Part shown: in pieces, positions 23,002 through 32,600 of the stretch
How positions within the stretch are numbered: position 1 is the stretch's first letter
How the letters are laid out: each line of letters starts with the position of its first letter
Source of the DNA: Polytrichum commune
Lineage: Eukaryota > Streptophyta > Polytrichopsida > Polytrichales > Polytrichaceae
Assembly (NCBI GenBank): GCA_950295325.1
Contig: OX485803.1
Span: forward strand, 994,001 to 1,054,000
Direction: 5' to 3'
DNA: 60,000 nt
Position numbers and translations under genes: made by a program
The notes under the pieces: model-generated
Databases searched by the model: none
Told to the model about the DNA's origin: nothing
The model's input: the letters and a program-made list of their open reading frames with translations, nothing else

Positions 23002-24348
23002 GCACCGGTGAGAGTATGTTGATGTTGGCATCTCCGAATCCTGGCATAACTTCAACCTTGGACTAGTGCGGTTATGATTAGTAATCATCAACAATAAAAT
23101 TAGGTTTTGAAATTCTAGAGCTTTCGAACTGTCCTCAGTCTTGTCGTTGAGCTCTTAAATTGCTGGGGTTTGAGGCATCTGTACTGTTGATCCTTGACCT
23201 AAATGGTGGTAGACGACTACCACAAATTTCTATCTTCAAAGATGATGGTTATTGAATACGACTCAAGTTTTTGTTACATTCTTTCAGAGGTTTGCGGGAA
23301 TGTATGTTTGTCGTCCAAAATTGGAGTTTTTTTTGCAGTTACGGATTGGTGTCATTAAATCGTCCAGATTAGGTGCGAGGTTGCTTGTCCGTGAAACTAG
23401 CCCCATTGCATGAAATATTATTGAATTTACTCTTGCAACACAACTAATTAACCCTGCAATGGCCTCAACATCTCAGAATGGGACTCTCAGCTATCAATGA
23501 TCGGATGTTGCTCAAGAATGTTGGTTTTAGCTCTTTGTTTTCCGAAATATTTGGGTATTCCTTATATCTCATAATTGAAGTGGTCACATCTCAATAGACA
23601 TTTTAACAGTGTCATTACTTCCCCTTTACTTTAATATTAGAGTATATGTTTGCAACTCCCCACCAATTCTCAGTATATGTAATGTCAACTAATCCTATCA
23701 AGGGTACTCTGAGAGTAATAAAATTTGCAAGTACGATAACCTAAATGCATTGTAGATGACCCAAGAGTAGGTTTTTGTATCTTAAACTGTATAAACATAA
23801 ATGTTGCTTGACAACTCCTCTTTGTGCAATATTGCTGAAGATACTCATAGAAATGTTTAATGTTACAACACAGCTTAGAAAATGCTTAAACTCCCGGAGT
23901 GTAAGGTTAAAGGCATGGATTAAAATTGCACTTCATACAGATGATGTAGTGTCGAAGCCTTCAGTGACCAAGAATTATTCCTTCTCACAAAGCAAAGCCC
24001 GCATTAAAAAACTCACTATGAGGACCTTCCGCAATTTAACTGCGTATGGACCATAATTTACCATCAAGCAATATTGCACATAATGTTTTGAGAAGCTGCC
24101 CAATATTTCTCAAATTTCAATTGAAATAAACGGCTTGAGATACTAAATAAGCTTGTTAGGACAATTACTTTTTGATCATATCTACAGAATTTGTTGTCAT
24201 TGTTACTGCTTGAGAAGTCATCTACACTTTTGTGTCACCGCACACAAGGATAAGAGCAATCACCTTTTATTAATAAAAATTCCCTAGTGCTGACTGCGAA
24301 ACTTTTCGATTGTAGCAGCAGTTTTGCTTGATTTTGACAGGAGTACTA
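23002..24348. other. Intergenic; nothing recognised
   Basis: Includes the presumed 3' UTR of lipid-transfer-like gene 2 (AATAAAATT near 23092 may be a polyadenylation signal). Otherwise AT-rich without a supported gene. Confidence 0.5.
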
Positions 24349-24569
24349 CACTGATTATCCCAATTAGTGTGTGTTACTATTTGGATTTACACACTACTAA
24401 AACTATTTAATAAGAATGTAATATTTTATAGCCAAGCAAAGTCATTTATGTTGTATATTTTCCAAACAGCCTATTTAGCTTTCCTTAGTAAAAATTGTTA
24501 CTCCTCAGTAGGATGTTATTCCACTGTGTAACTCCAAATAGTAACACGTACTAATTGGGATAATCAGTG
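24349..24569. mobile_element. MITE with 45-bp terminal inverted repeats and TA target duplication
   Basis: The ends 24349-24393 and 24525-24569 are inverted copies matching at 42 of 45 bases, beginning CACTGATTATCCCAATTAGT. TA flanks both sides (24347-24348, 24570-24571), the Tc1/mariner-pogo signature. The whole element is 221 bp with an AT-rich centre and no coding capacity. Confidence 0.85.
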
Positions 24570-24664
24570 TAGATAGAAGGTCATGTAACCTGATAAATCT
24601 GAACAAAAAATAATCTCACAATGAATTCTTTAATGAGATAAGTACACATTCTGGGCATTTCCCA

Positions 24665-24935
24665 ACACATCTGTTCCTGAAAAGCCCCTGCAGCTATTTC
24701 AGAAACAGGTGTATCATGTGAAGACTTGTCAAGGAAATCTTGAATTTCCATGACTTTCTAATTATATCACTCTGCAAGAAAACATTATTTATGTCACTTG
24801 CGTATGAGCTGGAAACAAATTCTTTATATCATAGCTGCTCATCAACAACAGCAACAGCTCTTGCAGCTAAATCAGGAACAGGTCATTCACTTGGATACTT
24901 GCCAAGCAAACCTTGGATTTCAACTACGCTCTAAG
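24665..24935 (+). repeat. Diverged coding-like direct duplication
   Basis: Two segments about 180 bp apart (near 24665-24752 and 24849-24935) match at roughly 70%. In one shared frame both encode a similar peptide pattern, LQLxQxQVxHxxTCQxNLxF. No known domain was recognised. They may be remnants of a duplicated exon or of a mobile element. Confidence 0.45.
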
Positions 24936-25032
24936 TCTCTCCAATCACTCTCCATATAAAAGATTATTATATGATGTCCAGTCTGCCTACCCACAGCACG
25001 GAGCTGGGAACAACTACTTAGCTGCCAGGCAC

Positions 25033-25526
25033 TCAAATTCCTGCACAATGACACCAACAAGAAGGTCAGGATACCAGTCTCCAATTTGAAGTTGCATCCT
25101 TTTGTGATTTTTGATCTGTGATTTGTGATCTGTGCTTAGGTAATCTGATGAGGCAAGGCAAAACCAGGTAATCTAATAAGGAACTAATATTGACATACCC
25201 TGGCAGACAAAACCTCTGGGAACAGGGATGCCACATTTCTGGGGAATGGCGAGAGCGTTGCGAGGTATGACGCCCTGAGATTTGGCCAGAGGGTGGGTCA
25301 CAAGTGAGCACAAACATCTTGCTCCGCTGATCCCCCTGCCCATGTTGCCGACATTGGTGCAGCATTGTGTCGATGGCTTCACTGCACCATTCTTACTGGC
25401 TGCCACACAGGGCATCATCTGGAAGATGTCACAGCCAGCAGCCCCAGACGCTCCGGGCACCTCTGAAACTACAAGCAGAATCAGGCAGACTGTAGCTGCC
25501 AGCTGAAGCTTCATGTTACTATCCAT
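25033..25526 (-). CDS. Non-specific lipid-transfer-like protein 3 (truncated C-terminus)
   Basis: Exon 1 is 25199-25526 (start MDSNMKLQL; the internal Met at 25514 aligns better with paralogue 1). It has a signal peptide (LAATVCLILLVVSE), the same eight-Cys spacing as its paralogues, and the block CDIFQMMPCVAASKNGAV. The donor is CAG G/GTATG. The last exon starts at 25040 after GTGCAG, but its second full codon is TGA (25033-25035) where the paralogues have CGG or CGT (Arg). The predicted product ends ...CQGI at 111 aa and lacks RVPGS. The lost tail and original TAA (25018-25020) are still intact downstream, so the change is recent. All eight Cys remain, so the fold could survive. TATATAAA lies about 105 bp upstream. 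It is transcribed convergently with gene 2. Confidence 0.85.
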
Positions 25527-25630
25527 TTGATTCGGGACCTGTAAGAGTGGATGATGGACAAAAGCATTGGGTGAGAGTTGCAGATCGAAGTGGAGAAGGG
25601 ATAGATAGAGATCAGCTGTCAACCCAGCAT

Positions 25631-25638
25631 TTTATATA
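25631..25638 (-). promoter_or_regulatory. TATA box of lipid-transfer-like gene 3
   Basis: TATATAAA on the minus strand, about 105 bp upstream of the ATG at 25526. Confidence 0.6.
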
Positions 25639-26105
25639 GCAACTTCATGGTAGAGGTGCCACTAGTGCAGAGCAGATTCGGTAGGAAGAGTAATTACCTG
25701 CTAGAGTGAATGCTGCAGAAGTTCGGTGAACTAAATCCATCACAAAATGGATAAGATCCTGCTTTGAATGCTGCACCTCAGTTTGCATACAAAGGCTGCC
25801 CGCCACTTTGATCTGACACCATGCACCTGTGGGTATCAAGACTTCACGAACACGAAAATCTTCAAGTACAGTCTAACCTTGATAATGTCACACCATCCGT
25901 TTCACCAAATAGAGTGATATAAACAAGGTGTGACATATTTGATAATGTCACATTTTGAAGATTTGTGCATAATGTGATATTATCAAAAAAATAGGTAGAA
26001 AATCAAAATAAAATTATAATGTAAAAAAGAAAATAACAAATACGAGACTTCAATGTTTTTGAATGTAAAATCTAATTCAAAATTGTGAATAACAACAAGA
26101 GCACA

Positions 26106-26342
26106 TCATAATGTGTCATTGAGATCAAGTAAAGACCTCTCACTAGAGACAAAGAAGCTTCTAATGTCACATTGTTTTGTTGATGTTAAATGTGCAACAC
26201 CAACTCTAATGAGTTTGTCATGGATTTTTTCCATTCCTAACAACTCCAGAGTGTTGAAAATCTGAGAACCTTGGCTAGCCATAAAATTCAAAACATCTTT
26301 AGCATATTTTTGTGCATCGCTTAGCTTCACTACTTTAGGGTT
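26106..26342 (-). pseudogene. Pogo/Tigger-type transposase, C-terminal fragment
   Basis: The minus strand reads KVVKLSDAQKYAKDVLNFMA, then ELLGMEKIHDKLI, then TKQCDIRSFF before the stop. This is the C-terminal pattern of pogo/Tigger transposases (a helical pair ending in a K/RQxxIxxFF motif). The frame is open for about 79 codons and is lost upstream where nested DNA begins. The catalytic DDD core is not present anywhere in the element. Confidence 0.6.
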
Positions 26343-26572
26343 GGTTCACACTATGGCCAAACTTCGAGAGAAGCGTTTGGACCAATGAAAATGCAGAAAT
26401 GTCCAAAGTTCGTCCTCTCGGCCTTCACACTAGAGGCCGAAGTCCAAAGGACGTCGCCTCCAAAAGAGCCTAGGTGGCAACACTTTTAGGAAAATATGGC
26501 GCCAAGAGTTCGGCCTCTCGAGCCAAGTTTGGGTCGAGCAAAATGCTCGACCCAAACTTCCATCGAGAGGCC

Positions 26573-28182
26573 CAGGGCATAAAATTGACACCCTGGGGGG
26601 TGTATTTTGCTTCCTAGAGTGTCCTAGGACACCCAAATCTCAAACAGGGTGTCCCCGAGGACACCCAAAAATCCTACAAGGGTGTCCTTTTTACACCCAA
26701 AAAAAATTCAGGGTGTCCCTTGTACTTGTAGGGCCTATCAGCGTATATGTTTGACAAAGTTTTTGCAAGTTTTTCTTTTTTGACACGCAAAAACTTGCAC
26801 AAAAAAAAAATGCACGTCAATTGACACGCACATTCTAGAAATTGACACGTATTGTGACTTGTGAAGAAAAAAATCACACGTCAATTGACACACTAGAAAT
26901 TGAAATGACATGTATTACTTGAGTACTATAAAGTGCAGCTCAAGTATCCGGAAAACATAACCCATAACAGTAGGAGAACTTCCTACACTCACTCACATAC
27001 TTAAGTTCAACTTTGCTCTTGCAATTTCCTTTGTAACCGGGAGCTAGGACGGTGAATGGAGAGCGAGACTAACTAGGAACATGGCGAGGCAAATGTTTCT
27101 ATCACCGTGGTGCCTCCACATCCTCCACTCAATATGAGTTTTTTGTTGCTTCCAACCAATGTGAGTTTTTCTTGCTTTTCAACCAAAACTGTTTTGAGCA
27201 ATTCCCTTTGAATCACTGGTGTATGAATATGAGGAGTTTGGTGCGGATACCAAATTTGTGGCACAATTTTTGGACATTTCTAGAGGTGGTGAGATCCATT
27301 TTCAAGACTCTATAGGAGTGGTGCATTCACATATATTGCATTATGCACCATTGCCTCATGCAATTGAGTTTGGTGGTGATGGTACCCTCCATGGGTGCAA
27401 GGTGATTGCACAGGCCTATGTGGTTAAGGTTATAGAATCATTGCAGCAACGATTTCTTGATTTGAAGCTCTTCAATGCAGCTAAGCTATTTAGCCCTGTC
27501 TGTTTTTCAACAGACTTGACACTTCTTCATCGAAATGCTCGTTTATGGCTTCAGAGTTTCATTGACCACTTCTGCACTAATGGAGGGAATCTTTTTGATG
27601 AGCGTGGTTTAAAATCAGAGCTTCGAGGTTTTTTGGATACACTTCATATTTCATGTGGTGGTTTTAAAATGCACCAAGCTTGGATGGTTTATTCTTCCAA
27701 TTTGGACTATGTTGGAAGATATCCTCATATGACAAAGTTGTGGCAAGTTGTTCTTGTAATTCCTGCTAGTACAGCTTCTTGTGAGAGAGGATTTTCTACT
27801 CAAAATCATATTAAATCTACTTCACGGTGTAGTTTGGTATTAGAGACTTTGGAAGCACAAATGAGAGTTGCAATGGCAAAAATTCCCATAGAGGCCATTG
27901 ACTTTGAACAAGTATGGGTAAAGTGGTGTGCTATGAAAGGCCGCCGCTTGTAGGTTTGATTTGCATTGCAAGTTATGATATGTAGTGATTTTTTTGATTT
28001 TTAATTGAAATTTTGAAATGAGATTATATATATTTCAAAATTGTACCTATTTTGACAAAAAAAAAATTTAAGAGAAATTTATGAGGACACCCAAAAATTG
28101 GAGCAGGGTGTCCTTGGGACACCCAAAATTTGGGATAGGGTGTCCCCTGGAAATTTGGCTAGGGTGTCAAATTTATGGCCTG
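26573..28182 (+). mobile_element. hAT transposon with exact 8-bp target duplication
   Basis: The left end CAGGGCATAAAATTGACACC and the reverse complement of the right end (CAGGCCATAAATTTGACACC) are near-identical terminal inverted repeats. GAGAGGCC occurs exactly on both flanks (26565-26572 and 28183-28190), the 8-bp duplication typical of hAT. Subterminal zones at both ends are packed with GGGTGTCC and GGACACCC in both orientations, probable transposase-binding repeats. The 1.6-kb element carries one intact open frame (27219-27953) with a TATA-like TATAAAG upstream (near 26928). Confidence 0.9.
27219..27953 (+). CDS. hAT transposase C-terminal region with dimerisation domain, intact 244-codon frame
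   Basis: The C-terminal half contains the hAT dimerisation domain: HMTKLWQVVLVIPASTASCE, then RGFSTQNHIKSTSR, then LEAQMRVAM (about residues 168-224). A full hAT transposase is usually over 600 residues with a BED zinc finger and RNase H-like core. Those parts are missing here and not recognisable upstream within the element, so it cannot be an active transposase by itself. The frame has no stops and the host element has an exact target duplication, so it is young. It could be an internally deleted copy mobilised in trans, or a dimerisation-only protein. Confidence 0.7.
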   Translation: MYEYEEFGADTKFVAQFLDISRGGEIHFQDSIGVVHSHILHYAPLPHAIEFGGDGTLHGCKVIAQAYVVKVIESLQQRFLDLKLFNAAKLFSPVCFSTDLTLLHRNARLWLQSFIDHFCTNGGNLFDERGLKSELRGFLDTLHISCGGFKMHQAWMVYSSNLDYVGRYPHMTKLWQVVLVIPASTASCERGFSTQNHIKSTSRCSLVLETLEAQMRVAMAKIPIEAIDFEQVWVKWCAMKGRRL

Positions 28183-28300
28183 GAGAGGCCGAACATTTTT
28201 AGCCGTGGATTATTTTAATATACTTTTTCAACCCAAAGGATTCTCCTCTCGACATAGTTTGGTCTAGAAAAGCGACGCTTCTCCTCTCGACTTGGGCATA

Positions 28301-28368
28301 GTTCATTGGGTACCAAACTCATTTTGGCATGCCAAGAGACGCCAAAATGAGTTTGATACCCAATGAAC
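28301..28368. repeat. 28-bp inverted repeat (stable hairpin)
   Basis: Arms 28301-28328 and 28341-28368 pair over 28 bp with one mismatch, with a 12-nt loop (ATGCCAAGAGAC). It starts GTTCATTGGG. It sits at the right border of the intermediate foldback element. Confidence 0.9.
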
Positions 28369-28552
28369 CAATATGGAATGTCCTTCGTTCAAACCTCCAC
28401 ATTGACTCCAAGCATGCACCCACAACTTACCGAACATGGAAAGTTATGCATGCGAAACAACCAACTCCCTATTAAAACTCCGGTTGAGTTAAAGGATAAC
28501 TCTAATATCAAGGTGTTCTATTAACAAGGGTGACATTATCAAGGTTAGACTG

Positions 28553-29616
28553 TATGTAAGTTAAAGGCGTTGAAAAAATAAATAATATTCCAACTCTTTT
28601 CTTATCTCAAGAGCCCAGAACTTTGAGTGATCTTTATTCGCTAGCAGAACTTGTTCTAAACTTTCTCTTGAACTGCACACTGTACCGATGTTGTTGCACT
28701 CGGGATTTGATTTAGATCCAATGCCTCATCCATCATTTGCATAGGCGGCGATATCATGACATGGATATGAGAAACTGATATAATTTATGGATTTCTAGTA
28801 CTGATGGCAAGGTTCCCCGAAATGCTTAGAGTGGACAATAACGATAGAGAGACACTTTGGCATGAGACAAGTAAGCAGGGTTTAGCAAATGCTAATGAAT
28901 ATTACCATTAGAATACTCCAAAGGACTGAATCGACATGAGATGCCCTACTCCACATTGGTCTTGGAAAATTCACAGGAAGGAAAACAATTATCTGCTTGA
29001 TAAGTCCTACGTATGGAAGATAGAGGAGTACACCGGTGGCCATTTTGATTCAGAAAAAATGAGAACTGTCTGACGCACTTGATAGAGTACGGATACAAGA
29101 AATAAGGTGGGTCTATTGAATGAAAAGTTGACAATACGGGAACAAATTATAGAAGTCCAGACACAGATTTTTGATAAATCCTCGGTGCAATTATGGAATT
29201 GGCACAAAAGCCACAATTCCAACTCTGGACACCACTACAAGTTTGAAGGCTGGGGCCTTCCTCACTAAACTACCTACGCGCAGTTGGATCCATGCAAGGA
29301 TGCAAAGCATGTAATGAATGCTCCAAACCTAACATCTTCCAGCAGGGCACACTAGCCCAGTTCCCACAAAAGCCCCTACCACCACTTCCATGTACATCAT
29401 GTGGCATGATGATGACCATATTGCCACCAACAGGGCCCTCTCCCGCCTACGACTAACTAGCTACTTCTCCAACCTACACACTTATTACAAGACAACTAAA
29501 AGTCCAAACGAAGGAACTCCGCCATCTAAAGGAATGTAGCACATCTTTTTCTTGGCTCCCGAAACAGCGATGGGCTCCCCATTTCGTGCATGTATGACAA
29601 TGCATCAGAAAATGTT
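28553..29616. other. Intergenic plus 3' UTR of the clathrin gene
   Basis: No gene was recognised. The stretch just left of 29617 must contain the clathrin 3' UTR (minus strand); its end is not evident. Confidence 0.5.
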
Positions 29617-32600
29617 CTAAAATCCACTCATTGCAGGCATACCATACCCTGAGGGTATACCACCATATCCAGGCATTGGCATACCACCCATACCAGGCAT
29701 TCCACCACCCATACCAGCAACAGGAGGGGCTGGCAGAGCCAATGGCAACAGCTGAGCATACATGTTCTGCAGAAGGCACAGAAAAAGGGAGTGTTAAAAA
29801 GAAATATTGAACTCATTAACATAAATAACTTGATCATGCTGTGTTTCAATGTGCATAGTTAATCATGAGTGAAAATCATTGTAGGTAGTTTACCGATTGA
29901 GCAACAAGGTCCTTCTCCTCATTCTCCTTTGATTTCTTCTCCTCAGTTGCTTCCAGCTTGTCCTTGATCAGGTCATCAACCTTTGTAGAATACTCACGCA
30001 AGAACTGCACAGGGAACTCAGAACATCATTAGAAGCTCGACAATGACAATGATTGGCAACAGAGCATTCCACTTGCTAGAGTCAGCGAAGGGGAATCATG
30101 ACAGCAGTAGTATTTGAATTTTTTTGACTAAGAATAACAAGGATAACACTCCCAGCTAGAATACACACCTGCAGCAAGTAAGGGACTGCGAAGTCCATCA
30201 TGCCATGCATCCAGGCCAACTCCACAGCGATATCTGCCCGGATGAGATCGTAGCATGTGTACAAGCAAGCTGCAAAGCATTCCTTCTTCCCCTGTGTGAC
30301 AACAAGAGTCTCACGTTTGTCAACATCATTCAAAAAGGACCAGCTACATTTTCACATGTCCATAAAGAGAGATCCTAGACAAGACAAGATGAGAGATATC
30401 ACAGTATGTCACCTTATCCACGAAGAAAGTAAGTAGCTCCTCTGCCAGCTCACGATCTCCTGATTGGGAGCAGGTCTCCATTGCATCCTTGTACAGATTG
30501 TCCTTCTTAGAAAGAGCCACAGATTGTTTCCATCTTCCTGCCTTCTTGTAGATGTAAGCTGCAACTCGTCGCATTTCGAGGAGTTCATGCTTCTCAATCT
30601 GATGCAAATGGAACTGTTTAGACTACATACTCTCTGGGAATCCAGTATACTGTACATACAAGCTTTCAGAATCACAGGCACTGTTACACCCAACTTCCCT
30701 ACACCTATTCGAGGAATACTTTGGAGAATGGGTGGGAAGCTTACCCGTTGTGCCATTGAGATCTGGTCGAAGTTGTCGTACATGTCAATGGATTCCCTGA
30801 GACGTTCGTAATCCTCCTCCTCAATGTAAAGCTCATTCAAAGCCTCATTAACTGCAGCGTTGTTGGCACTTTGCACTGCAACCATGTATGGCTTAACAAG
30901 GGGCAAATGCCCAGCCTGGGGAGAATTTGTACCACATGTCAGTAGAATGGTTAAGTTATTTGAAAAACAGTGCCACTGTTCATTTGAAAAGTATTAGAAC
31001 ATTACATCCAGAAACACAATACATGCAAGAAGACCTGAAGTAGCTAAATACCAATTGAAGGATGATACCTACCTTGCGCATGATATCCACCACCCGTGTA
31101 TGGTCAACACGGGCAGCCAATACATTGAGTAAGTCATTGATGAGTTCAGGATGCTCCTCCAAATAGAAGTGCACAGCTTTGTAATAGAGTTCCACATTTG
31201 CAACTTTCACGGCAACATCCTTGAACTGCATATGGTCCCAGGCCTCTGGAGAGTGACTCATCATTGTTGCAGCCGCATTATCATACTCATCATATTGTAT
31301 ATACAAGTATGTAAGTTCCTTCCAGTGCTGCTGCTCGTCGCACACACGTATAAGTTTTGGGATGTTGATACGGGTGACAAAAAGCTTGAGATGCTCCATA
31401 AGCTTCTCTGGGCGATATCTGGCATACAGTGTACCCAGTTCTGTGAAGATGCCCATATGGGCACGCTCCAGACCAAGACCACTCTCCATGAGAGAGATAA
31501 GCTCATCAAAGCGGCCCTTGTTCTGGTAGTATTCACTGACCTCTTCCAAGTCATCAACCTGAAAACAACATCCAACCAAAAGACAGACAGTGAGCAGTAA
31601 TAGATATGTCCTGCCCTATTTCAAGTTTTCTTGAAACCTTTGTACAAGCTCAAAATTGGATGAGCACCAACAAAGACCTCACGTTTGTTTGGAGATAAGT
31701 TCTTCTATAATATACTTCCAATTAGAACACCTGCAGTGCCAATATCCACAAACACTCTTGAAAGGTCAACAGAATATAAAGTGCCTATTACAACCAACAT
31801 AAGCGTTTATAGTTAGCAGGCCAAAAAAGGTAAACTCCATCATACCTGGACAATGACATTGAGACCACAAATCTGGGCCAGCCGGAACTCCTCAGCATCA
31901 ACACAAGCAAAGCACACTTCCTTCCAGGTCCTGGAGCTGTTGGCCTTACGTGCAGCATCAACAGCAGCTTGAAATTGGTGAAGCTTAACAAGGGTGCTGG
32001 CAAGTCTTGCCCAGTTGGATATGTGTGTGAAGATGATCTTTGCAGCTTCGTACAAAGCCTCATCAAAAAGCCGATCTCCAACAGTTTGCAGATTAGCTAC
32101 ATTGGGTGTTACAATGAACTCTTCAATGTCTCCCAAGCGATCGATCTTGGCATATGCATATATCAGCTCAGAGTCTACTCTTTGCTCCTTCACTTTCTTG
32201 CGAACCATGAGCAGATACTTCACTAGGTCCTCATATGCCCTCACCTTGGAGGCCTCATTGATGACTTCATTGAACTGGGTGGCATCATTTGCCTTGATGA
32301 ATGACTCTATGGCCTCACTCACCAGACCCTCTCTCAACTGTGCCTTACCAACCTGACTCCAAACCTCATCCTCTTCCACACGGGCTGCAAACTCTACAGC
32401 CCGATCAATGTTCCGGATGTTGTCCAAGAGCACATTCACTGCTTGCACATTGAGATTAAACTTCTTGAAAATTGCAAAGGCTTCCTCATAAAGTTCAGCG
32501 CCAACAGCTATTTCTCCCACAGCTGGGCCATCAAAGTTATCCAGACGGTTAATGTAGTCCATTACCCGAGTGGTATCTGCCTTGATTGCTGTCAAGATAA

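Larger units (their letters stand above)
26345..28305. mobile_element. Probable intermediate foldback element between pogo and hAT
   Basis: ACTATGGCCAAACTTCGAGAG (26352-26372) resembles the reverse complement of 28285-28305 (ACTATGCCCAAGTCGAGAG). Both continue into AGAAGCG. The sequence between contains a perfect 10-bp hairpin (GGGTCGAGCA...TGCTCGACCC, 26531-26553) and many AGAGGCCGA/CGGCCTCTCG words. No clean target duplication was found, so the borders are approximate. Confidence 0.4.
25869..28552. mobile_element. Pogo-like (Tc1/mariner) element, host of nested insertions
   Basis: Terminal inverted repeats of 23 bp (25869-25891 and 28530-28552) are identical and start CAGTCTAACCTTGAT. TA flanks both ends (25867-25868, 28553-28554), as in pogo/Tigger elements. 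Subterminal sequence (AACAAGG followed by GTGACAT) recurs near both ends. The element retains only a C-terminal transposase fragment on the minus strand and has been split by other transposons (26.3-28.4 kb). Confidence 0.88.

Noticed and set aside
31151-32356. Antisense open frames of 85-149 codons opposite clathrin exons
   Set aside because: They mirror the constrained clathrin coding sequence and have no independent similarity or splice logic.
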